In this document: positions 20,344 through 26,152 of the stretch, piece by piece | Layout: each line of letters begins with the position of its first letter | How positions within the stretch are numbered: the stretch's first letter is position 1 | Source of the DNA: Pyramidobacter sp. | Lineage (GTDB): Bacteria > Synergistota > Synergistia > Synergistales > Dethiosulfovibrionaceae | Assembly: GCA_016286835.1 (NCBI GenBank) | Contig: JAEEUD010000002.1 | Span: 1 to 26,152, forward strand | Length of the DNA stretch: 26,152 nt | Direction of reading: 5' to 3' | Notes under the pieces: model-generated | Seen by the model: only the letters and a program-made list of their open reading frames with translations | Told to the model about the DNA's origin: nothing | Databases searched by the model: none | Translations under genes and position numbers: made by a program

Positions 20344-22080
20344 ATGGAGCTTCAATTCAGCGCGGGAGTGCTCGTCTCGCTGCTCGCTGTCGCGGCGGGC
20401 TGCGTGTTCCTCCAGCACTTTTTCAGACAAAAATTGAGCCGCGATCAGTATTTCTATATGCGGGACCTTTCGCTGATGTCGGTGATGCTGTTGTTGGCGC
20501 TGTGGAGCGGCAGCGATCGCATCGAAGCTCTCGTGGCCTGCTCTTTGCTGGCGATGGTCGTTGGACTGGCTGAACAGGCTCGTCCCGGTCGCGGTTTCTT
20601 TGTGTTTATTCTGCTGCCCGGGCTGATTTTTGCGCTCTCCGGACAGCCCATCTCGTTTGTCTCGTCAGCAGGGGCTACGTTCCTGTATTTGAATCGCGCT
20701 CAGTCGGTTGTGTTGACGACGGCGTGGATGACGCTCTTCCCTGTGCTGTTTCGTCGGCTTGATCAGATACCCGGACTGGCGGGACATTTGCTCGGCGTCA
20801 GTTTATCGCTGATGTCAGCTGTGACGTATTTTTCGCGTCAGAATCTGAACGAGGCGTTTCTCGTTTCGGCCGTTTCACTCGTGCTCGTCTGCGCTTACTG
20901 GAGCCGTCTCGGACATCAGTTCCGGCAGCTTGGGACGCCGCTGGCCTCGTTGTGGGGGACGCTCGTTGCCGGTATTTCGATCATCGGCGTCAGCAAGGGG
21001 ATCACATTGACGGCGTTGATGGTGATCCCTCTCGGCTTTTATGCCGTCCCGCTGGCGGAGATGTCGCTGGGTCTGGTCAGTCACGCCTTTTTGCACGAGA
21101 ATCATCCGAACGATCTGTACAGTCGCGTCATTGAGCGCGGCGTCGATCATCCTGCCGCCGTGCGGCTGGTGACGGAGATCTGTTTCCTAGTAGGCGGTTC
21201 CGTTTCACTGATGCAGCTTGCACCGGATTCGGCAGCGCTGAAAATGGTTGTGCCTGTCATGGCGGGTTTGCTGCTGCTCGTGCTCTGGGGCGTGCACGGC
21301 GGACGCCGGCCGGGCGGAAACAAGCGGTCCTTGTGGGGCGTGAAGATCGACGGGATTTCGATGAACTACGCGCTCTCTAAGACACTTGCTTGGCTGAAAA
21401 GCGAGGAGCCGGCATTTCGCATGGTAGTTACGCTCAACGCGCTCGGTCTGAACGAAACTCGCAACGACGGAGAATTCCGTCGTCTTGCCAATGAGGCTGA
21501 TCTGACGCTGCCGGACGGCTCGGGACTTGTCTGGGCGATGAAAAAGTTGAAAATGCCCGTTGTGGAACGCATAGCCGGCATTGATTACATGGATCGTCTC
21601 TGTCGTCTTGCCGCTTCGGAAAGCATTCCCGTTTTTCTGCTGGGCGGAAGGCCGGGGATTGCGCGAAGAGCATCCGAGAAACTTGCGAAGATGCATCCCG
21701 GTCTGGTCGTCACGGGATATTATGACGGCTATTTTGACCGGGCATATTCACGGCAGATCGCCGAGCGCATTCGTGAAAGCGGAGCGCGTATCCTGTTTTT
21801 GGCATTAGGGATGCCTGCGCAGGAGAAATGGGCGGCCTCTCAGCGTGAAGCGCTCGACGGTATGCTCTGCGTCGGCGTGGGCGGCAGCTTTGACGTGTAT
21901 GCCGGGGAGTTGCGACGTGCGCCGAAATTCTGGCAGAAGATCGGTTGCGAGTGGCTTTACCGTCTGTTTCAGGAACCCTGGAGATTCAAGCGCGACGTGC
22001 AGCTGTTCAGTTTTGTGCTGATGATCCTGCGTGAGCGTTTCGACATCTTCCCGTGGAAAGCCCCTGAGTGCGAACGCTGA
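20344..22080 (+). CDS. WecG/TagA glycosyltransferase fused to a degenerate WecA/TagO-like membrane domain
   Basis: Protein of 578 residues in two parts. Residues about 335-565 form a WecG/TagA/CpsF (GT26) transferase, with VVTLNALGLN, LTLPDGSGLVWA, ERIAGIDYMDRLC, VFLLGGRPG, ILFLALGMPAQEKW, GVGGSFDVYAGELRRAP and CEWLYRLFQEPWRFKR. These enzymes add the second sugar (ManNAcA or ManNAc type) to an undecaprenyl-linked GlcNAc. Residues 1-320 are multi-spanning and follow the order of a polyprenyl-phosphate GlcNAc-1-phosphate transferase, but its catalytic residues are mostly replaced: DD by Glu77-Gln78, the second Asp of the DGxDG motif by Pro143, the GDxGS Asp by Thr198, and the HxHH motif by Asp257, Tyr259 and Ser260. 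AGGAGG at 20332-20337 fixes ATG 20344. RlmH follows after 12 bases. The membrane half is probably a scaffold or lipid-binding pseudoenzyme (inference). Confidence 0.85.
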   Translation: MELQFSAGVLVSLLAVAAGCVFLQHFFRQKLSRDQYFYMRDLSLMSVMLLLALWSGSDRIEALVACSLLAMVVGLAEQARPGRGFFVFILLPGLIFALSGQPISFVSSAGATFLYLNRAQSVVLTTAWMTLFPVLFRRLDQIPGLAGHLLGVSLSLMSAVTYFSRQNLNEAFLVSAVSLVLVCAYWSRLGHQFRQLGTPLASLWGTLVAGISIIGVSKGITLTALMVIPLGFYAVPLAEMSLGLVSHAFLHENHPNDLYSRVIERGVDHPAAVRLVTEICFLVGGSVSLMQLAPDSAALKMVVPVMAGLLLLVLWGVHGGRRPGGNKRSLWGVKIDGISMNYALSKTLAWLKSEEPAFRMVVTLNALGLNETRNDGEFRRLANEADLTLPDGSGLVWAMKKLKMPVVERIAGIDYMDRLCRLAASESIPVFLLGGRPGIARRASEKLAKMHPGLVVTGYYDGYFDRAYSRQIAERIRESGARILFLALGMPAQEKWAASQREALDGMLCVGVGGSFDVYAGELRRAPKFWQKIGCEWLYRLFQEPWRFKRDVQLFSFVLMILRERFDIFPWKAPECER

Positions 22081-22092
22081 AAGGATGCGGTC

Positions 22093-22563
22093 GTGAAGAT
22101 TCAGGTGCTGGCGATGGGGAAGCCGCGCGAGTCGTTTATCGTCTCGGGTATTGAGCATTACCAGACACGGTTGAAAACGCTGCTTCCTGTGGAATGGACG
22201 TATCTGCCCGAACCGGGGAAGGGGCGTTCTCTTACTGCAGAGCAGCGGCGCGAGCTGGAAGGAATTGAGTTTCTGCGGCGTCTTGAAGATCGAGATGTTC
22301 TCTTTCTTCTGGACGAACGCGGACGACAATGGAGCAGTGAAGAGCTGTCGCTCCGGCTATATGAGCAGATTGCTCTTGGTCAGGGAAAACTAACGTTTTT
22401 GATAGGCGGCCCTTACGGCACTTCGAAAGCTGTGCAGCAACGCGCCGATGTCACTCTCTCGTTGTCGAAAATGACTTTTACGCATGAAATGGCGCTGCTC
22501 CTTTTGACCGAGCAGCTTTATCGGGCGGCGATGATCCACAGCGGCTCGAAATATCATCATTAA
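22093..22563 (+). CDS. rlmH: 23S rRNA pseudouridine-1915 N3-methyltransferase RlmH
   Basis: SPOUT-class methyltransferase of 156 residues, acting on the pseudouridine at position 1915 (E. coli numbering) in helix 69 of 23S rRNA in assembled ribosomes. Motifs match the family: DVLFLLDERGRQWSSEE, the knotted AdoMet site LTFLIGGPYG, and LSLSKMTFTHEMALLLLTEQLYRAAMIHSGSKYHH at the C terminus, read as consecutive blocks. The start is GTG 22093 with AAGGA at 22081-22085. It follows the wecG-like gene by 12 bases and precedes ybaB by 34 bases. Confidence 0.93.
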   Translation: MKIQVLAMGKPRESFIVSGIEHYQTRLKTLLPVEWTYLPEPGKGRSLTAEQRRELEGIEFLRRLEDRDVLFLLDERGRQWSSEELSLRLYEQIALGQGKLTFLIGGPYGTSKAVQQRADVTLSLSKMTFTHEMALLLLTEQLYRAAMIHSGSKYHH

Positions 22564-22597
22564 TGATTCTTAATGACTTGGAAAGGAAGTTTTGGAC

Positions 22598-22927
22598 ATG
22601 AATTTCGGTGGACGCGGCGGTATGGGGAACATGAGTCAGATGATCAAGCAGGCTCAGGCGATGCAGGCAAAAATGATGCAGGCGCAGGAAGAACTGAAAC
22701 AGGCGCGCGTTGAAGGCAGCGCCGGCGGCGGTATGGTGTCGGCGACGGTGAACGGCCAGGGCGAGCTTGTCAGCGTGAAACTGACGCCTGAAGTCGTCAA
22801 TCCTGATGATATCGAAATGCTTGAGGACCTTATCCTGGCGGCGGTCTCTGATGCGGCTAACAAGGCGCGCGAGATGATGGAATCGCGCATGGGAGCGCTT
22901 ACCGGCGGCATGAAGCTGCCTTTCTAG
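22598..22927 (+). CDS. YbaB/EbfC-family nucleoid-associated protein
   Basis: Small protein of 109 residues of the YbaB/EbfC family, a dimeric DNA-binding protein of the nucleoid. The Gly/Met-rich start MNFGGRGGMGNMSQMIKQAQ, the helix AQAMQAKMMQAQEELKQARV, the strand region GGGMVSATVNGQGELVSVKL and EMLEDLILAAVSDAANKARE match the family in order and length. AAGGAAG at 22583-22589 supports ATG 22598; TTG 22592 is too close to that site. It is encoded three bases before recR, the classical ybaB-recR pair, and could help load or accompany recombination proteins on DNA, though its exact role is unsettled in the family. Confidence 0.93.
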   Translation: MNFGGRGGMGNMSQMIKQAQAMQAKMMQAQEELKQARVEGSAGGGMVSATVNGQGELVSVKLTPEVVNPDDIEMLEDLILAAVSDAANKAREMMESRMGALTGGMKLPF

Positions 22928-22930
22928 GCA

Positions 22931-23536
22931 ATGGCTCTGCCTGAACCGATCGAGCACCTGATCTCTCTGCTGAAACGTTTTCCTGGCGTCGGCGAAAAAA
23001 GCGCGCGGCGCATGGCGTTTTACGTGCTCCAGCAGGGAGCCGGATACGGTGAGGAACTGGCGCAGGCGGTCCTATCGATGAACAGCCGCTTGACGACCTG
23101 CGAAAAATGCGGCAATCTTACCGAGTTGCAGCCCTGTCCGATTTGCTCCGATCCTCTCCGCGACCGTTCACTGCTCTGCGTTACGGAGACGATCGAGGAC
23201 CTTGTCAGCATCGAACATTCCGGTCTGTATAACGGCCTTTATTTTGTGCTGGGCATGTCGCTCTCACCTCTGGAAGATCGCGAAAGTCTGCCCGAAAATG
23301 TCCTTCACAGGCTGCTGCGACGTTTTGAGGAGTATCCGATCCGCGAGGTCATCATCGCAACGAACCCAAAGATCGAAGGCGATATGACCTTTTACGCACT
23401 CCTTGAAGCGTTGCGCGACGTCCCTGTGAAGAAATCGCGTCTTGCATACGGGCTTCCCGTTGGAGGCTCGATCGAGTTTGCCGACCGGGTGACGCTGCAT
23501 GCGGCGCTGGAAAGCCGCCAGGAAGTGCGTGAATAG
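22931..23536 (+). CDS. recR: Recombination protein RecR
   Basis: Component of the RecFOR pathway of 201 residues that helps RecA load at single-strand gaps. It shows the N-terminal helix-hairpin-helix FPGVGEKSARRMAFY, a four-cysteine zinc finger (CEKC and CPIC pairs), a Toprim domain beginning LLCVTETIEDLVSIEHSG with FVLGMSLSPL and IIATNPKIEGDMT, and the C-terminal GLPVGGSIEFADRVTLHAAL. The stretch after LSPL reads EDRESLPE, where most homologues have a DGIGP-like turn, a modest local divergence. It starts three bases after the ybaB stop and probably relies on coupling. A terminator-like hairpin begins eight bases after its stop. Confidence 0.94.
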   Translation: MALPEPIEHLISLLKRFPGVGEKSARRMAFYVLQQGAGYGEELAQAVLSMNSRLTTCEKCGNLTELQPCPICSDPLRDRSLLCVTETIEDLVSIEHSGLYNGLYFVLGMSLSPLEDRESLPENVLHRLLRRFEEYPIREVIIATNPKIEGDMTFYALLEALRDVPVKKSRLAYGLPVGGSIEFADRVTLHAALESRQEVRE

Positions 23537-23544
23537 ATTTTCAA

Positions 23545-23587
23545 AAAAAGCCCGCTCTCTTGCTGGAACGCAAACGGCGGGCTTTTT
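23545..23587 (+). terminator. Terminator-like hairpin between recR and ispDF
   Basis: AAAAAGCCCGC (23545-23555) and GCGGGCTTTTT (23577-23587) form a perfect 11-bp stem. The 21-base loop can itself form a small TTGC/GCAA stem. The 3' arm supplies the T tract. Only 26 bases separate it from the ispDF start. Confidence 0.8.
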
Positions 23588-23613
23588 CGTCTTTGAGTGA
23601 AGGAGGCTGCACG

Positions 23614-24762
23614 ATGAAAACGGCTTTTGTGGTCCTTGCGGCAGGTAAAGGCGAGCGGCTTGGCGGACAGCCGAAACAGTTCCGTTTGCTGGGCGGAAAG
23701 GCGCTGTGGCGATGGAGCCTTGATCGCGCCAGGGCGCTTGTAACGGGCAAGCTGGTTGATGAGATCGTGCTCGTGCTGCCCTCGCCTGACAGCGTGAAAG
23801 AGATCGGCCCTACGTTGCCGAAAGATGTAATCGCTGTTGCCGGCGGCGCTACGCGTGCACTTTCGGTACGTGAAGCGTTGCGCGCGTCTTCGTGTGAAAC
23901 CGTTTTACTCCATGATGCCGCCAGGCCGTTTCTGGACACTGCGCTATGTAAACGACTGCTGAACGTCTCCAGTGGTGAAAATGCGGTGATACCGTTGCTG
24001 CCGGAAGCAAACGCCCTTAAGCGGATCGATGAAAGTGGCGTAACGCCGGTAGACCGTGACGGTCTGTTCATCACACAGACGCCGCAGCTTTTCCCGCGGG
24101 TTGCTCTGTTGGGATTGCTTGAGCAAGCAAGTGATTTTACCTGTAAAGACGAAGCTGAATTGTGGCTCAGGAACGGAAATAAACTCGATTGGGTTCTCGG
24201 CGCTCAGAAGAACTTTAAAGTGACAGAGAGAGGCGATTGGGAAATGGCGTGCGAACTTGCTCAGAATAAAACGATCTGCCGCTGCGGACTTGGTTATGAC
24301 GTTCATCCGCTCGTGCCCGGCAGGCCGCTTGTGCTCGGAGGCGTTGTCGTACCTTCACGCCTTGGGCTGGACGGTCATTCCGATGCCGACGCTTTGACGC
24401 ACGCCGTTAGCGATGCGGTCCTGAGCGCTGCGGGGCTGCCCGACATCGGCACTCTTTACCCCGCAAGCGACGAACGTTATAAGAGCATTTACAGTATGAA
24501 ATTACTGACCGACGCTGTATCACGAGCCGGCGAATGCGGCTGGTTCGTCGAATGGGTCAGCGTTGTCCTGACTGCGCAGACGCCGCGGCTTAACCCCTGG
24601 AAAGAAGAGATTGTGCGTTCGCTGGAAAGCGTCCTTGGCGAGGGACGAATCAGCGTCACGTTCAAATCAGGCGAAGGCGTCGAACCGGCCGGGACGTCGC
24701 GCGCCATTTTTGTGTGGGCTTCTGCGACGCTGTGCAGAAATCGCGTGATTGTGACCGATTGA
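23614..24762 (+). CDS. ispDF: Bifunctional IspD/IspF (MEP pathway)
   Basis: Fusion of 382 residues combining two steps of the methylerythritol phosphate route to isoprenoids. Residues about 1-220 are IspD (CTP:MEP cytidylyltransferase) with LAAGKGERLGGQPKQ at 8-22, HDAARPF at 100-106 and FITQTPQLF. Residues about 222-382 are IspF (2C-methyl-D-erythritol 2,4-cyclodiphosphate synthase) with zinc ligands Asp229, His231 and His255, and DIGTLYP at 277-283. The usual ATTTE loop of IspF is replaced by SGEGV near 352-356, so the cyclase half departs from the consensus at a residue pair known to matter. AAGGAGG at 23600-23606 fixes the start; an in-frame upstream start lies in the terminator. Its products feed the undecaprenyl carrier used by UppP and the WecG-like protein. 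Confidence 0.9.
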   Translation: MKTAFVVLAAGKGERLGGQPKQFRLLGGKALWRWSLDRARALVTGKLVDEIVLVLPSPDSVKEIGPTLPKDVIAVAGGATRALSVREALRASSCETVLLHDAARPFLDTALCKRLLNVSSGENAVIPLLPEANALKRIDESGVTPVDRDGLFITQTPQLFPRVALLGLLEQASDFTCKDEAELWLRNGNKLDWVLGAQKNFKVTERGDWEMACELAQNKTICRCGLGYDVHPLVPGRPLVLGGVVVPSRLGLDGHSDADALTHAVSDAVLSAAGLPDIGTLYPASDERYKSIYSMKLLTDAVSRAGECGWFVEWVSVVLTAQTPRLNPWKEEIVRSLESVLGEGRISVTFKSGEGVEPAGTSRAIFVWASATLCRNRVIVTD

Positions 24763-24786
24763 TCTTAGCTTTTTAGCTTTTGAGTA

Positions 24787-24815
24787 TTGATTCACATGGC
24801 AATCTATGCTAGAAT
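24787..24815 (+). promoter_or_regulatory. Promoter of rimP-nusA
   Basis: TTGATT at 24787-24792 and TAGAAT at 24810-24815 are 17 bases apart, with TG at 24807-24808 forming an extended -10 identical in style to the tRNA promoter. Two overlapping TTAGCTTTT repeats at 24765-24773 and 24773-24781 make the upstream flank T-rich. Initiation would be near 24822. Confidence 0.7.
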
Positions 24816-24843
24816 CAATACAGATTTTAGGGAGTATGGAGGG

Positions 24844-24874
24844 AAGAGTGGGCAGTGCCCACTCTTTGTTTTTT
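24844..24874 (+). promoter_or_regulatory. Terminator-like attenuator hairpin in the rimP-nusA leader
   Basis: AAGAGTGGGC (24844-24853), loop AGT, GCCCACTCTT (24857-24866) is a perfect 10-bp stem followed by TGTTTTTT. It lies about 20 bases after the predicted start of transcription and 30 bases before rimP, so it can only act on the operon's own transcript. Control of nusA operons by a leader terminator is known in other bacteria, and NusA itself stimulates termination, which makes autoregulation a reasonable inference. Confidence 0.7.
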
Positions 24875-24903
24875 ATCAATCTCTCACGACTGAGGGGATT
24901 TAC

Positions 24904-25401
24904 ATGAACGTTGACAGTATTTCAGAAGAACTGAAAAAACTGACGGAGAAACTGGGCTTCGAGTTTGTCGGCGTTGAGCTCGTTCGCGAAGGCGGAGAGC
25001 AGATCCTGCGTCTTTACGCTGATGGCGAAGGCGGCATGACTCTTGACGGCTGTGAACGGATTGCCGGCGAAGCGAGCGCGTTTCTTGACGAGAAAGCGGA
25101 TGAGATTGAAGGGACGTATCTGCTCGAAGTGAGTTCACCCGGCCTTGAACGTCCGCTTTTTAAGATCGAGGATTACCGCCGCTTCTGCGGTCGGCTCGTG
25201 AACATCCGTCTGAAAAACGCCTTTGAGGGGAGAAAACGTTTTCAGGCGACGATAAAAGAAGTCACAGACGGTACTGTCAGCTTCGACAGCGATGGAGAAC
25301 TCTTTGACCTGCCTTTTGAGCGGATTATGTCCGCTAAACTTGTTTATACTGAACAAAAGGGACAGAAGAAAACCTTTAAGAAGAGCGGAGGAAACAGATA
25401 A
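24904..25401 (+). CDS. rimP: Ribosome maturation factor RimP
   Basis: Cytoplasmic protein of 165 residues needed for maturation of the 30S subunit. Family features are the N-terminal segment EKLGFEFVGVELVREGGEQILRLY, TLDGCERIAGEASAFLDEKADEIEGTYLLEVSSPGLERPLFKIEDYRRFCG (consecutive conserved blocks around SSPGLERPL) and a C-terminal Sm-like barrel containing VNIRLKNAFEGRKRFQATI and FDLPFERIMSAKLV. ATG 24904 with GAGGGG at 24892-24897 is chosen over an in-frame ATG in the promoter region. nusA starts directly after its stop, the conserved rimP-nusA order. Confidence 0.95.
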   Translation: MNVDSISEELKKLTEKLGFEFVGVELVREGGEQILRLYADGEGGMTLDGCERIAGEASAFLDEKADEIEGTYLLEVSSPGLERPLFKIEDYRRFCGRLVNIRLKNAFEGRKRFQATIKEVTDGTVSFDSDGELFDLPFERIMSAKLVYTEQKGQKKTFKKSGGNR

Positions 25402-26152
25402 ATGGAACTGGGTGTCAACTTTATCAACGCTGTCAAGGTGCTTGCCGACGAGCGCAATCTTTCTGAGGAGGAAATCTTTGCCAGCGTTGAGGAAGCGTTG
25501 GCGTTGACGTACAAAAAATTCCGTTCCACGAAGCAGCAGCCGGTCGTGAAGATCGATCGCAGGAACGGTGATGTGATCATCTGCGACGTTTGCAAGGTCA
25601 CCGATGAAGAAGAACCCGGCGAGAACGAAGTGACGAAAGCCCGCGCTGCCGAGCTTGGCTATCCCAATGCCGTTGCCGGCGATTCCGTAGAGGTCCCCGT
25701 GCTCGAACAGCCGGAAAAGTTTGGACGGGTAGCTGCACAGACGGCTCGTCAGCAGATCGTGCAGAAACTTAAAGACGCTGAACGGAAAATCGTATATAAT
25801 GAGTTCAACGACAAAAAGGGTGATCTTGTCTCCGCGACGATCTTCAAGATGGAAGACGATCAGGTAATCGTACGACTGCCTGACCATAACGAGGCGGTGC
25901 TGCCTCGCGAAGAGCGCATCAGCGGTGAGGAGTACAAGCAGGGCGAGACAATGAAGTTTTTCCTGCTCGACGTCCGCCAGTCCGGCCGCGGCGCGAAGAT
26001 CTTTGTGTCCCGTACGCACCCCAGTCTCCTGCGCAAGTTGCTGGAAGTGGAGATCCCTGAGATCCACGACGGAACCGTTAAAATCGAGAATACTGCCCGC
26101 GAGGCGGGTTCGCGTGCAAAAGTTGCCGTTTCCACTGAGGATCCCAACGTCG
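25402..26152 (+). CDS. nusA: Transcription termination/antitermination factor NusA (5' part)
   Basis: First 250 codons of NusA; the gene continues beyond the window. It binds RNA polymerase and nascent RNA to modulate pausing, termination and antitermination. The N-terminal polymerase-binding domain (about 1-130) carries FINAVKVLADERNLSEEEIFASVEEALALTYKK-type sequence. An S1 domain (about 135-200) includes GDLVSATIFKMEDDQVIVRL, and the first KH domain begins with SRTHPSLLRKLLEVEIPEI and TAREAGSRAKVAVSTEDPNV, which are diagnostic. GGAGGA at 25387-25392 is the ribosome site, and the ATG directly follows the rimP stop. Confidence 0.96.
   Translation, partial: MELGVNFINAVKVLADERNLSEEEIFASVEEALALTYKKFRSTKQQPVVKIDRRNGDVIICDVCKVTDEEEPGENEVTKARAAELGYPNAVAGDSVEVPVLEQPEKFGRVAAQTARQQIVQKLKDAERKIVYNEFNDKKGDLVSATIFKMEDDQVIVRLPDHNEAVLPREERISGEEYKQGETMKFFLLDVRQSGRGAKIFVSRTHPSLLRKLLEVEIPEIHDGTVKIENTAREAGSRAKVAVSTEDPNV

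Noticed and set aside
25135..26067. 310-codon open frame on the minus strand opposite rimP and nusA
   Set aside because: Shadow of two conserved genes; no motifs or initiation signals of its own.

Overview
The window (about 26 kb, GC-rich, gene-dense) is ordinary chromosomal core sequence from a diderm anaerobe-like bacterium, most probably a member of the Synergistota (Synergistaceae). This placement is an inference. It rests on Gram-negative-style envelope genes (an envC - S41 peptidase - YibQ-type deacetylase run) mixed with genes better known from Firmicutes and other SLH-anchored S-layer bacteria (RNase J, CsaB pyruvyl transferase with a DUF5693 partner, a GerMN protein next to rph-rdgB). 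Every gene I can support is on the + strand. Codon use looks uniform, and I see no insertion sequence, prophage, CRISPR array or rRNA.

Layout. 1-4620: end of RNase J, then uppP, maf, a DUF5693 membrane protein and csaB, closely packed. 4625-11245: an extended -10 promoter, then ftsE-ftsX-envC-ctpA-yibQ-purA with mostly overlapping stops and starts, closed by a perfect 12-bp hairpin. 11313-11478: a stand-alone tRNA-Ile(GAT) with its own promoter and terminator. 11525-16188: a promoter, a 23-codon upstream ORF, a PHP phosphoesterase, a PmbA/TldE-like protein, an AMIN-amidase and a GerMN protein, closed by a strong terminator. 16212-19050: rph-rdgB, then secG and a nicotinate phosphoribosyltransferase gene from a second promoter. 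19022-20140: rplM-rpsI, with its promoter inside the end of the previous gene and a leader of about 170 nt. 20204-23587: a two-domain WecG/TagA-type protein, rlmH, a YbaB-family gene and recR, closed by a terminator. 23614-24762: fused ispDF. 24787-26152: rimP-nusA behind a promoter and a terminator-like hairpin in the leader; nusA runs off the window.

How the genes fit together. Much of the window serves the cell envelope. UppP, IspDF and the WecG-type protein belong to polyprenyl-carrier supply and use. FtsEX-EnvC, the AMIN-amidase and the S41 peptidase remodel peptidoglycan. CsaB probably pyruvylates a wall polymer. The rest is translation and RNA housekeeping (L13, S9, RlmH, RimP, NusA, RNase J, RNase PH) and nucleotide or NAD metabolism (Maf, RdgB, PurA, NAPRT, PHP).

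The most unusual item is the membrane half of the WecG/TagA-type protein. It keeps the layout of a WecA/TagO/MraY polyprenyl-phosphate sugar-1-phosphate transferase but has lost most catalytic residues, so it looks like a pseudo-transferase fused to a complete WecG/TagA glycosyltransferase. Other points worth a look are an EnvC homologue with an intact LytM zinc site beside FtsEX, an IspF domain with an altered catalytic loop, a coupled leader ORF ahead of the PHP gene, helically phased TTTTG repeats at the wecG promoter, the rimP leader hairpin, and a recurring extended -10 promoter style.
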